DNA of 64,000 nt, from assembly GCA_050014095.1 (NCBI GenBank), contig JBEKDZ010000004.1:291774-355773 (forward strand), written 5' to 3'. Position numbers and translations under genes: made by a program. The notes beneath the pieces are model-generated. The model ran no database searches and had not been told where the DNA came from. It saw nothing but the letters and a program-made list of their open reading frames with translations. The DNA comes from RBG-13-51-18 sp050014095 (GTDB lineage Bacteria > Chloroflexota > Dehalococcoidia > Dehalococcoidales > RBG-16-60-22). Positions 42,969-50,834 of the stretch are shown here, in pieces (position 1 is the stretch's first letter; the number at the start of each line of letters is the position of its first letter).

Positions 42969-43057
42969 ATCAGCCTCCTTCTTAGCCAGTTTACAGTACA
43001 CAGCATACGGTTTACAGTACCCCTCATCCCCGAACTATCAACTAATAACTACCCCCT

Positions 43058-43086
43058 ATAATAGAGTTGTTGCTGGGGATATTCAA
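43058..43086 (-). promoter_or_regulatory. Promoter of the DUF169-cupin-SDR operon
   Basis: On the minus strand TTGAAT (43086-43081) and TATTAT (43063-43058) are separated by 17 bases. The leader of about 85 bases contains CTGTAAAC-type minirepeats (two copies of GGTTTACAGT-like sequence) but no clear structure. Confidence 0.5.
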
Positions 43087-43129
43087 GTTGGCTTTGATGG
43101 GGTAATGAAAAGACGAATCGGTGAGGAGT

Positions 43130-43828
43130 TTATGCCAGATATTGTTTTTGTAGTTCTGGGTCGTATTTCGCCCGGCGACCCGGGCATTTTAGCTGCGTAC
43201 AGAGCTGGCAGCTTAAAAACCCTGTATCGTTAGCGAAGATAAAGCCGGAGCGACTTTTTATCGGCTTCATCACCCCGCCGGACGTTAATGACACCCCTAT
43301 TTGGCTTTGTGGGTCTTGGAACAGACTGAAAAGCGGTCTCTGCTGTGTGATATGCCAGTCCTCGATTTCACCGGGGTTAAGGAGGGCGACTTGGGGGATA
43401 TGATATTTTTCCTTAATGTATTCCTCCAGGTAGTCCACAGCGTTAATCAGCACCACGGTTTTAATGCTGTCCAGGCAGAAGTTTTTCATCATTTCCTGTG
43501 GTGGAACAGGCAGCTCATCCAGCTCTTTCCCGGTGGTGGCGATAAAGGGGTAAACCGTATCTCGATGGCGGAGGAGCTTATTGAGCACTTTGCTTCTAAA
43601 TATCGTGCCGTCGATGTCTACGGTGTCATTATCGATAATGTGGGGGTGGGCTATCATATAAATCGCCCTGGGGCGGGCAATTTCACGCGCGGTTTCCGCC
43701 AGCTCTAAAGCCATGTCTCCCAGACGGTCGCCCATTCTGCCCATGCGCAGGCGTTTGACCACGACTTCTACATCCAGAATAACGGGTATTTCTACCTGGT
43801 AAACTTCTTTTTCTTTAATATTTTTCAA
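43130..43828 (-). CDS. MetH-activation-domain-like corrinoid-protein reactivation candidate
   Basis: The 232-residue protein resembles stand-alone vitamin B12-dependent methionine synthase activation domains of anaerobes. It has helical N-terminal residues (MGDRLGDMALELAETA), a central YPFIATTGKELDE, a GEIEDWHITQQRPLF segment and a C-terminal S-C207-x2-C210-x4-C215-PGRRAKYD metal-type motif. In related systems such proteins bind cobalamin proteins for reductive reactivation. The start is TTG at 43828 preceded by AAGGGA; no ATG fits the conserved N-terminus. It could serve the corrinoid protein at 25357. Confidence 0.7.
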   Translation of the reverse strand: MKNIKEKEVYQVEIPVILDVEVVVKRLRMGRMGDRLGDMALELAETAREIARPRAIYMIAHPHIIDNDTVDIDGTIFRSKVLNKLLRHRDTVYPFIATTGKELDELPVPPQEMMKNFCLDSIKTVVLINAVDYLEEYIKEKYHIPQVALLNPGEIEDWHITQQRPLFSLFQDPQSQIGVSLTSGGVMKPIKSRSGFIFANDTGFLSCQLCTQLKCPGRRAKYDPELQKQYLA

Positions 43829-43857
43829 GATATTTTCCCTTGAGCTTAGATAAATAC

Positions 43858-43886
43858 TTGTTTCTTAAACAATTTTAATATATAAT
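43858..43886 (+). promoter_or_regulatory. Promoter of the lipoprotein gene
   Basis: TTGTTT (43858-43863) and a consensus TATAAT (43881-43886) are 17 bases apart, giving a leader of about 110 bases before the lipoprotein ATG. Confidence 0.6.
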
Positions 43887-43923
43887 CCTATATCCAAGCA
43901 AAACCATCAAATCTGACCAAAAA

Positions 43924-43942
43924 AGGAGGATTCAGAATGTAG
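43924..43942 (+). promoter_or_regulatory. Start-stop minimal ORF in the lipoprotein leader
   Basis: AGGAGG at 43924-43929 is followed, at an ideal seven-base spacing, by ATG directly joined to TAG (43937-43942). A ribosome loading here would stall or terminate at once, so it could tune translation of the lipoprotein gene 62 bases downstream. It may also be coincidence or a decayed start. Confidence 0.35.
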
Positions 43943-44003
43943 CAAGAAAATCTGGTGGTTTCTTTCTATATTAAAATATTTAAAAAAAACAGGAGATGGT
44001 ATA

Positions 44004-45086
44004 ATGAAACGCATTTTACTTTTATTTATCGGTTTAATTCTCGTTCTGACATTGGCATTAAGTATTGGTTGTTCCTCGGCGCAACAAACCACGACAACGC
44101 CACCCACAAGCACAACACAGCCAACCACGACAACACCGCCCAAGACTACCACGCCGCCAACCACGACCACGCCAGCGCCCGCGAAGTTGTCTTCCATTAA
44201 GGTGACACCGGCATCACCGGCTGATTTAACCGCGGGTTCCACCCAGCCTTTCACAGCTACCGCGACCTATTCGGATGGTTCAACCAGGGAACTTTTTTCA
44301 GTGACCTGGACTAGTGATAACCCGAGCGTGGTTACGCTAAATAGAGATGGTTTAGCCAAAGGAATAGCGGCCGGGAAGGCCAATATCACGGCAACCTACC
44401 TCAGTGTAACAAGCCCGCCTGTAAGCTTAACAGTGAAAGCTGCACCTGTAGTAGCCATAACAATGACGCCGGCAGGCGTAATCACAACGACGATACCAGC
44501 AGGCCCAACTGTCTATGTCAGTGTTAGCGTTGACGGCAAACTATTAGTTGCCGCGCAGCCTGTTGCTTACACTAAAGGTATGACTGTCGATGGCTTACTA
44601 AAAGCAGCGCACGTGGCATACTACTCTGGTGGTATAAAAGGATATGCCGCCGGCATTGACCCATCTTTCGGTATTTACCTCATTTCCCAGTGCTGGGGTA
44701 TTAAACAAACTCCGTTCGTCCTTCTTAACGACACACCCGCACCAGGCCCGGTGATTACCACGTTCGTCGATGCCACCCCGGTCGCTGCCAATGACAACGT
44801 CATCATTTGTACGGCCAGCACTCAGGGTGCCGCAAAGCCAGTATCTCTGAAGGCAACCCTTTCCGGCGATTCCGTGACTTTGACGGCGACAAACTGGATA
44901 TTCAACACAACGAATTACACGTATACTTCTGCCCCTCTTGCCGACGCGGTTGTTTGGGACCCGGCAACAGGCAAGTTCTTTGGTAAGACAGATGACAACG
45001 GCAAAATCACCGTTACCGTTCCAGCAAGCGGCATTATCGCCGTTGAGAGTTTGGCGGCTATCAACGTGAAAGTCTCTGCCAAATAA
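44004..45086 (+). CDS. Surface lipoprotein with Thr/Pro linker and Ig-like domain
   Basis: The 360-residue protein has a signal peptide with lipobox LALSIGC (lipidated C23), a low-complexity Thr/Pro linker (about 28-60), then a BIG2-like Ig domain (about 63-146: SIKVTPASPADLTAGSTQ...NPSVVTLN). A C-terminal region (about 165-270) with MTVDGLLKAAHVAYYSGG resembles DUF4430-like beta domains. It should be anchored outside the membrane and act in binding or adhesion. GGAG precedes the ATG, and a long-stem terminator follows. The exact ligand is unknown. Confidence 0.82.
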   Translation: MKRILLLFIGLILVLTLALSIGCSSAQQTTTTPPTSTTQPTTTTPPKTTTPPTTTTPAPAKLSSIKVTPASPADLTAGSTQPFTATATYSDGSTRELFSVTWTSDNPSVVTLNRDGLAKGIAAGKANITATYLSVTSPPVSLTVKAAPVVAITMTPAGVITTTIPAGPTVYVSVSVDGKLLVAAQPVAYTKGMTVDGLLKAAHVAYYSGGIKGYAAGIDPSFGIYLISQCWGIKQTPFVLLNDTPAPGPVITTFVDATPVAANDNVIICTASTQGAAKPVSLKATLSGDSVTLTATNWIFNTTNYTYTSAPLADAVVWDPATGKFFGKTDDNGKITVTVPASGIIAVESLAAINVKVSAK

Positions 45087-45110
45087 ACCAGTAACTTACT
45101 AGGGTAATAA

Positions 45111-45177
45111 AATACTCCCCGGACAGAAGATTCTTGAGAATCGGGAAATCCGGGGAGTATTTGTTTGTGTTTTTTTA
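45111..45177 (+). terminator. Intrinsic terminator after the lipoprotein gene
   Basis: AATACTCCCCGGA (45111-45123) pairs with TCCGGGGAGTATT (45149-45161), a 13-bp perfect stem, followed by TTGTTTGTGTTTTTTT. Confidence 0.9.
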
Positions 45178-45283
45178 AGCCGATATTTTCCCCAGCGGAT
45201 GAATGTTGATACATCATGGGCGTAAGGAGTACAATCTGGTACAAACATATTTCTTTTAATATTCCACCAAGGAGGAATTACCG

Positions 45284-46273
45284 ATGAAAGCCGCATTTAT
45301 CGTTGCGCCCCGCAAATTCGAGATAAGGGATATCCCCACCCCTAAAATCGGCCCCGATGAAATGCTGGTAAAGATAGAAGCCTGCGGCGTATGCTCCAGC
45401 GACATGCCGGGCTACCTGGACACCGCCGTGATGCGTCCTCCATTCCCGCGCCGCGCCGGCCACGAGCCAGCGGGGACAGTGGCGGATGTGGGTAAGAACG
45501 TCAAAGGCTATAAGGAGGGCGATAGGATAACCGGCTTTTTCGCCAGCGATTGTTACGCCGAATACGTATCCTGCAACCCTACTGATAGGCTGGCGCGCGG
45601 TCACGGCTCTATCATCGAAAAGATACCCGAAGGTATTCCCTTCGAGTACGCTCTCGGCGAGCCTTTAATGAGCCTGGTATCCATCACCCGCACGGCGACG
45701 CCGGAGTTCGGCGACTTCGTTTTTCAGATTGGGGCGGGTTTCATGGGGCTGGGTATTATCGCCGGTGTGGCGCACCCTAAAATCAGGGAATATATCGTCG
45801 CCGACCTTGATGACGGCCGGTTGAAGCTGGCTAAAGAGCTGGGAGCCACCGTTACCCTGAACCCTAACAAAGTGGATGTCGTGGCAGAAGTAATGAAGAT
45901 AACCGGCGGGCGGGGAGTGGATGTGGCTATCGAGGTGGTCGGACATCCACCGGGCGTAAAAATGGTCGGCGAGGTGATAAAAAACAACCGCGCGAAAATT
46001 ATCATGGTCGGTTGGCACCAGGCGCCGGACACTTACGAGCTTTTTAACTGGATAAAATCGCCAATCATCTATAGCCCGCAGGGCATCGGCATGTCCACGG
46101 ACTACCAGAGTGAGCTGGTACGTGCCATGTGGGCGGTGAAAAATGGCGTCTTTCCCATGAAAAAGCTGGTGACGCATAAGTATAAGCTGGAAGACATCGA
46201 TAAAGCCTTCCAGGACAACATCAAAAGAACGCCCGGGTATATCAAGGGTGTGGTGATGCCCTATATGAAATAG
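45284..46273 (+). CDS. Medium-chain (zinc-type) alcohol dehydrogenase without the structural-zinc loop
   Basis: The 329-residue MDR protein has a catalytic zinc site (C37 in GVCSSD, H60-E61 in AGHEPAG) and a Rossmann domain (GAGFMGLG). The four-cysteine structural zinc lobe is missing, which shortens the family length from about 340-350. It likely oxidises a secondary alcohol or polyol with NAD(P)+. AAGGAGG precedes the ATG by 9 bases. It opens a plus-strand series of catabolic genes. Confidence 0.9.
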   Translation: MKAAFIVAPRKFEIRDIPTPKIGPDEMLVKIEACGVCSSDMPGYLDTAVMRPPFPRRAGHEPAGTVADVGKNVKGYKEGDRITGFFASDCYAEYVSCNPTDRLARGHGSIIEKIPEGIPFEYALGEPLMSLVSITRTATPEFGDFVFQIGAGFMGLGIIAGVAHPKIREYIVADLDDGRLKLAKELGATVTLNPNKVDVVAEVMKITGGRGVDVAIEVVGHPPGVKMVGEVIKNNRAKIIMVGWHQAPDTYELFNWIKSPIIYSPQGIGMSTDYQSELVRAMWAVKNGVFPMKKLVTHKYKLEDIDKAFQDNIKRTPGYIKGVVMPYMK

Positions 46274-46302
46274 AGAAATTAAAGGTGAGGTCTAATAAAT
46301 AT

Positions 46303-46340
46303 TCCTCTCCCTTGATGGGAGAGGTTAGGTGAGGGTGAAA
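46303..46340. repeat. Palindromic repeat of the CCTCTCCC family
   Basis: CCTCTCCCTTGATGGGAGAGG followed by TTAGGTGAGGGTGA matches one arm of the element at 4322 closely. A CAACTACCAACTAACAACTG minirepeat follows at 46421-46440. Confidence 0.7.
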
Positions 46341-46460
46341 TGTGAGGAAAGACACCCGCCCAACTAACTGGATTCCGTTTTTCAACGGAATGGTTGGGAA
46401 AAAGGGGTGGGGAAAATAACAACTACCAACTAACAACTGATAATTATAAAAGGAGGTTTT

Positions 46461-47540
46461 ATGAAACTAGGTAGATTTATCGTTGACACCCACGTTCATT
46501 CCCAGCGCCATGCCGCTGGCAAAGCTCTCAAAGGTTCCAAGGACTTCGATAAACTGGGGCAGGTCATGGGGCAGATGGAAGCCTATGACAACTCCCCTCG
46601 GCTCCTCTACGACATGCAGTGCTACGGCGTAGATATGTGCATTATCGAGCCAGCTTTCGGCATGACTAACAAAACTAACGTGGCGCAGGTGAAAGCCCAC
46701 CCGGATAAATTTGCCGCCTGCTGCTGGCCGAAGGAATATCAAGACCTGTGCGCCGCCGGAGAAGAAGAGTGGACTATCGACGGCTTTTGCAAAGCCCTCG
46801 CCGACCTGCTCAAGACCGGCAACTATGTCGGCATCGGCGAGATGGTGCTCATCCCCATGCGCCGTCCTAAGAAAGGCCAGCCTCCGCGCTTCCAGACCGA
46901 GGAGGAAATCATTACCAACTGCCTCAAGGTCATGGAGGTCTGCCGCGCCTATAAAGTGCCTATGCGCTATCATACCGGCACGCCCGGCGGCTACGCCATC
47001 GCCTATCACGGCGCGCAGTTCACTTATAATCCGCTCTGGGTGCATACCCTGGCCGTCGCCATGCCGGATGTGCCGATTATCCTGGAGCACGCCGGCATCG
47101 AAGGGGGTTGGTGGGAGTGGTTCTATGAGTGCTGCCTGCACGTCGCCGCCAGCCACAAGAACATTTATCTGGAAACAGGACGCTGGTGGACGGAGCTTTA
47201 TTACAAAGCCCTGAACGACCCATCGGTCGGCGCGGAAAAACTTATCTGGGGCACGGACTGGGGCGCCAGCCTGCCGGTATATTCCCAGCTCAACCGCTAC
47301 CCGCCGGGCTATACCCGCCAGGACTTAAAACAGGGCATACCGCGCCACCAGGTGGATATCTGGGGGTGGAGCTTGAAGCAGATACAGCGACTGGACATCA
47401 ATCAGGACGATATGAACCTGATGCTTGGCGGCAACGCGGTAAGACTTTTCAAGCTGCCGAACCCGGGCGGCTTGACGCGTATGTTCAAGTTCGTTGAGGA
47501 GTCGACGGTATCGCCGCCTCCCGAGCGTTCTTCTACATAG
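46461..47540 (+). CDS. Amidohydrolase-2 family protein (decarboxylase-like)
   Basis: The 359-residue TIM-barrel protein has the metal motif DTHVH (H11, H13), a middle H171 (HTGTPGG), H210 (LEHAGIEGG) and D266 (WGTDWGAS). This set is typical of ACMSD-type decarboxylases and related hydrolases. The long loop LIPMRRPKKGQPPRFQ is an insertion relative to short members. AGGAGG precedes the ATG. It is flanked by ADH and VOC genes, suggesting catabolism of a ring or branched acid. Confidence 0.87.
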   Translation: MKLGRFIVDTHVHSQRHAAGKALKGSKDFDKLGQVMGQMEAYDNSPRLLYDMQCYGVDMCIIEPAFGMTNKTNVAQVKAHPDKFAACCWPKEYQDLCAAGEEEWTIDGFCKALADLLKTGNYVGIGEMVLIPMRRPKKGQPPRFQTEEEIITNCLKVMEVCRAYKVPMRYHTGTPGGYAIAYHGAQFTYNPLWVHTLAVAMPDVPIILEHAGIEGGWWEWFYECCLHVAASHKNIYLETGRWWTELYYKALNDPSVGAEKLIWGTDWGASLPVYSQLNRYPPGYTRQDLKQGIPRHQVDIWGWSLKQIQRLDINQDDMNLMLGGNAVRLFKLPNPGGLTRMFKFVEESTVSPPPERSST

Positions 47541-47631
47541 TAACATTGTTTTACACGGCATCTTGGTATGGATACACTTGTGTAGATACTGTTTAGAGCC
47601 GTTATATCGTGATACATAGAAAGGAGTCAGT

Positions 47632-48117
47632 ATGGCTAAAAAGAAATCTAGCTTCGCTAAACTCCAGCATGTGGGAGTGGTTGTTAAGGATATTAAAAAA
47701 GCGATTAAGTATCTGGAGTCCCTGGGCATCGGGCCCTTTACCGCGCCGGGTGTGGCGCCGGGCAAACCACCCATTTTCACCATACCCTTCAAGGGTGAGT
47801 TGCACGGCAAGCCAGCGGCATGGAAGACCACTATCAGCTTTGCCAAAATGGGCGATGTGGAGCTGGAGATATTAGAGCCCACCGAGGGCAAACAGGCGCT
47901 TAAGGAATCACTTGATAAGACCGGCGAGGGACTGCACCACATCGGCTTTTTAACGGATGACCTGGATGCGGAAATAGCTAATTTTAAGAAAAACGGCGTC
48001 GGCATCTGGACGATAGCCCGGCAGGAGGGCGGCGGCGGTTTCCTTTACTCCGACCCTACGCCTTTGGGAGGAATTGCTATCGAATTTCGGAAAATAGGCA
48101 AACCACCGAAGAAATAG
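47632..48117 (+). CDS. VOC-family protein (methylmalonyl-CoA epimerase-like)
   Basis: The 161-residue protein has the VOC betaalphabetabetabeta repeat. The probable metal ligands are H13 (LQHVGVVV), E81 (LEILEP), H103 (LHHIGF) and E151 (AIEFRK), which match methylmalonyl-CoA epimerase. GAAAGGAG precedes the ATG. A racemase of acyl-CoA thioesters would fit the neighbouring CoA genes, but glyoxalase or dioxygenase roles are possible. Confidence 0.83.
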   Translation: MAKKKSSFAKLQHVGVVVKDIKKAIKYLESLGIGPFTAPGVAPGKPPIFTIPFKGELHGKPAAWKTTISFAKMGDVELEILEPTEGKQALKESLDKTGEGLHHIGFLTDDLDAEIANFKKNGVGIWTIARQEGGGGFLYSDPTPLGGIAIEFRKIGKPPKK

Positions 48118-48127
48118 TAACTGGAGT

Positions 48128-48162
48128 TTACAGTTATCAGTTAACAGTTTTCAGTTAGTTAT
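48128..48162. repeat. CAGTTATCAGTTAACAG minirepeat upstream of the four-helix gene
   Basis: Several CAGTT(A/T)-type units in tandem (CAGTTATCAGTTAACAG, then TTTTCAGTTAGTT) precede the four-helix-bundle gene. The complementary ACTGATAACTGATAACTGA array follows it at 48551, so the gene sits between inverted arrays. Confidence 0.75.
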
Positions 48163-48175
48163 AGAAAGCTATATC

Positions 48176-48529
48176 ATGCAAGATTTCAGGAAATTGAATG
48201 TTTGGAAAAAATCTCACCTATTGGTTGTTGCTGTTTACGGAACGACAGCCAACTTTCCTAAAAAGGAAATTTTTGGCTTAACTTCTCAAGTTCGACGAGC
48301 TTGTATCTCAATTCCGGCTAATATCGCGGAAGGGTGTGGCAGGGGAGGTAAGGCTGAATTTGCGCATTTTCTAAGGATTGCATTTGGTTCCGCTAGCGAA
48401 TTAGAGTATCATCTCTTGCTGGCAAATGAATTGACCTATCTAAATCCTGATGATTACGATATCCTTAATAAGCAAGTGAGTGAAATAAAAAAGATGCTTA
48501 CGGCTTTAATTCAAAAAGTTAATGAATGA
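48176..48529 (+). CDS. Four-helix-bundle protein (S23/Avd-like family)
   Basis: The 117-residue helical protein has the family start QDFRKLNVWKKSH, then FPKKEIFGLTSQVRRACIS, PANIAEGCGRG and FLRIAFGSASELEYHLLLA. Families of this fold include the rRNA intervening-sequence proteins and Avd, the accessory protein of diversity-generating retroelements. No reverse transcriptase is nearby. Its codon use is AT-rich compared with the ADH and VOC genes. It is bracketed by inverted minirepeats, suggesting that it moves as a cassette. Confidence 0.85.
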   Translation: MQDFRKLNVWKKSHLLVVAVYGTTANFPKKEIFGLTSQVRRACISIPANIAEGCGRGGKAEFAHFLRIAFGSASELEYHLLLANELTYLNPDDYDILNKQVSEIKKMLTALIQKVNE

Positions 48530-48546
48530 AATTTTAAAATTTTTTC

Positions 48547-48581
48547 TGACTACTGATAACTGATAACTGATAACTAAAAAT
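48547..48581. repeat. ACTGATAACTGATAACTGATA array downstream of the four-helix gene
   Basis: A tandem array of about three ACTGATA units lies 20 bases after the four-helix-bundle stop codon, in inverted orientation to the array at 48128. A similar element (ACTGTTAACTGATAACTG) occurs at 49689. Confidence 0.8.
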
Positions 48582-48600
48582 TAATAAGGAGGCCCACACC

Positions 48601-49617
48601 ATGAAAGCAGCCGTTACCCGGAGCGCCGGGGTTATTAAAATGGAAGAAGTTCCGGACCCGGTAATGAGTCCGAACCAGATAAAAGTAAAAATCGTCTATG
48701 CCGGTCTCTGCGGCACCGACCCCGAAAACCTGGAACAGCGGTTTGGTTTAATGCCACCGGAGGCTTATAAACAGGCGCGCATACTCGGGCATGAAGCCTC
48801 CGGGACGATTGCCGCCATCGGGAACAATGTCAGGGGTAGCTTTAAAGTAGGGCAGCGTGTGGCGATGAACTTCCGCAGTGCCTGCGGCGCTTGTTACTAC
48901 TGCCAGAACGGCATGGAGCACTTCTGCCGCACCGGCGAGGGTTCTTCCGGCTCGTTCGCGGAATACGCCGTCTACCCTGAAAGCGCTATCTATGCCCTCA
49001 CGGATGATATTCCTCTCGATATCGCTTCCATGCTAGAGCCGGTATCGGTCGCCGTGCATGCCATCGACCAGGCGGGAGTCACCACCGGCAGCAGCGTGGC
49101 TATTTGCGGTGGGGGACCTATCGGGCTGCTCTGCCTAGAGATGGCGCTCAAAGCCGGCGCCGCCAAGACGCTTCTCTCTGAACCGGTTGCCGAGAAGCGG
49201 ACGTTAGCCAAGAAACTCGGCGCGGATGTCACCGTCGACCCGTTCAAGGAAGACCTCCTAGAAGCCGGCAAGAAACTAACGAACGGGCGCGGCTTCAATG
49301 TTGTTATCGATGCCAGCGGGAGTGTCGCCGCCGCCAAGCAGTGCATCGGCCTGGCGGATAATAAGGGTGTTATTCTCTGGGCGGCTGTATATGGCAAGGA
49401 CGTGGAAATCGGTGTTTCTCCCTTCCTTATGTATGCCAAGGAGCTTACCATCACCTCCACTTTCGTGTCACCTTATTCCTTCCCGCGGGCTTTAGCTATG
49501 CTCCCAAAACTCGAACTTAAATCGCTGATTACCGATATCGTTCCGCTTAAAGATATTCAGAAAGCTTTCGAGCTGCATAAAAAAGGCAAATCAATAAAGA
49601 TACTTATTAAGCCTTAG
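48601..49617 (+). CDS. Zinc-dependent medium-chain alcohol dehydrogenase
   Basis: The 338-residue MDR protein has catalytic zinc ligands (C37 in GLCGTD, H64-E65 in LGHEASG) and an intact structural zinc lobe (C95, C98, C101, C109 in CGACYYCQNGMEHFC). The Rossmann segment is GGGPIGLL. Unlike the ADH at 45284 it retains both zinc sites. It resembles sorbitol/threonine/butanediol-type dehydrogenases. AAGGAGG precedes the ATG; the small zinc-ribbon and split transketolase genes follow. Confidence 0.92.
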   Translation: MKAAVTRSAGVIKMEEVPDPVMSPNQIKVKIVYAGLCGTDPENLEQRFGLMPPEAYKQARILGHEASGTIAAIGNNVRGSFKVGQRVAMNFRSACGACYYCQNGMEHFCRTGEGSSGSFAEYAVYPESAIYALTDDIPLDIASMLEPVSVAVHAIDQAGVTTGSSVAICGGGPIGLLCLEMALKAGAAKTLLSEPVAEKRTLAKKLGADVTVDPFKEDLLEAGKKLTNGRGFNVVIDASGSVAAAKQCIGLADNKGVILWAAVYGKDVEIGVSPFLMYAKELTITSTFVSPYSFPRALAMLPKLELKSLITDIVPLKDIQKAFELHKKGKSIKILIKP

Positions 49618-49624
49618 AGCCTAT

Positions 49625-49674
49625 TGTCATTCCAGCGAAGCTTGTCCCGTACTTGATACGGGAGCTGGAATCCA
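49625..49674. repeat. GTCATTCCAGC-type palindromic repeat
   Basis: GTCATTCCAGCGAAGCTTGT...CGGGAGCTGGAATCCAG can fold into a long hairpin with an inner CCCGTACTTGATACGGG. Members of this dispersed family lie at 20600, 57770 and 59808. Confidence 0.75.
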
Positions 49675-49738
49675 GGGGTGGGGTGGAAACTGTTAACTGA
49701 TAACTGTAGACTGATAACTAAACGAAAGCGAGGTTGCC

Positions 49739-49942
49739 ATGACGGAAAAGATTAAATGCGGTAAATGCGATATGCTGCTGTACTTCGGTGAGGAAATCAA
49801 GCGCCGGCTTTACATGCGGGCAATTCCTGACGAAGAGACGGTGCTGGGGTACTACAATAACAAGTGTCCCCGCTGCGGCAGCAAACTCACCCTGAAAACA
49901 GTCAATATCAAGACAGAGGGGCGGAAAAAATATGGCGCATGA
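49739..49942 (+). CDS. Small zinc-ribbon protein
   Basis: The 67-residue protein has C7-x2-C10 and C43-x2-C46, a rubredoxin-like zinc ribbon around a charged linker. Its stop overlaps the transketolase N-terminal gene by 11 bases, so it is part of that operon. A regulatory or assembly role is possible but not shown. Confidence 0.72.
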   Translation: MTEKIKCGKCDMLLYFGEEIKRRLYMRAIPDEETVLGYYNNKCPRCGSKLTLKTVNIKTEGRKKYGA

Positions 49943-50834
49943 TGAAAAGCTGATTAAAGACCTGGAGAAAAAGGCAAACCTGCTGCGTAAAGATTGTTTC
50001 ACTATTTTCGGCTCCACGCAGATGGGGCACTGCGGCGGCACGATGTCCATCATCGAGCTGATTACCTCTCTCTATTTCCATCATATGAAGTTCGACCCCA
50101 AGAACACCGACTGGCCGGAGCGGGATAGACTGGTGCTTTCCAAGGCTCACTGCTGCGAGGCAATTTATGCCGCGCTCGTCGAACTGGGGGTATATCCTAA
50201 AAAGACACTGGAGACCTACTACTGCTTCGGCTCGCCGTTTCAGGGGCATGCCGATAGGTGGTGCACGCCCGGCATCGATTACTCCGGCGGTTCGTTGGGG
50301 CAGGGGCTTTCTTTCGCGGTGGGCATGGCACTAGCAGAAAAGATGAAAATGGCGATTAAGAATGCTACCGCTCCTCAAACTGGTTTTTTACAGAGATATA
50401 TCGTCCGTTTCGACCCCGCTTACCGCTCTTACTGCATCCTCGGCGACGGTGAGTGCCATGAAGGCATGGTCTGGGAAGCGGCGATGTTCGCGGCGAAATA
50501 TAAGCTGGACAATCTAATAGCTATCGTCGACTATAATAAATTTTCTCTGGATGGTCCCACCAATGAGATTATGAACCTGGAGCCCTTCATCGAAAAGTGG
50601 AAGGCGTTCGGCTGGTGGGTCACGGAAATCGACGGACATGATATACGCCAGATTGTCGATGCCCTGGACCTGGCAAACAGCCTCTACGGCGATTATCGAC
50701 CCAAGTGCATTATCGCCCATACCATAAAGGGTCACGGTATTCCTGCCTGGGAAACCGAGCATATGCATCTAGGCAGGGGCGAGGCAATCATGCGGGGCAT
50801 CAAGGAAGGGAAAGAAAAATATGCCGACATTTAA
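49932..50834 (+). CDS. Transketolase, N-terminal (TPP-binding) subunit
   Basis: The 300-residue half-enzyme has the TPP motif LGDGECHEGMVWEAA (G171-D172) with N202 (YNKFSLDG), plus SGGSLGQGLSFAVGMALAEK and a KAHCCEA segment. Split transketolases are common in Archaea and deep-branching anaerobes. They transfer two-carbon units in pentose phosphate interconversion. The ATG lies inside the zinc-ribbon gene and the 3' end overlaps the C-terminal subunit gene by 14 bases. Confidence 0.92.
   Translation: MAHDEKLIKDLEKKANLLRKDCFTIFGSTQMGHCGGTMSIIELITSLYFHHMKFDPKNTDWPERDRLVLSKAHCCEAIYAALVELGVYPKKTLETYYCFGSPFQGHADRWCTPGIDYSGGSLGQGLSFAVGMALAEKMKMAIKNATAPQTGFLQRYIVRFDPAYRSYCILGDGECHEGMVWEAAMFAAKYKLDNLIAIVDYNKFSLDGPTNEIMNLEPFIEKWKAFGWWVTEIDGHDIRQIVDALDLANSLYGDYRPKCIIAHTIKGHGIPAWETEHMHLGRGEAIMRGIKEGKEKYADI

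Noticed and set aside
48176..48529. Diversity-generating retroelement based on the Avd-like fold
   Set aside because: No reverse transcriptase, template repeat or variable repeat is visible near the gene.
48128..49721. CRISPR-like array from the ACTGATAACTG repeats
   Set aside because: Units are only 7-11 bases with no uniform spacers, and no cas genes are present.
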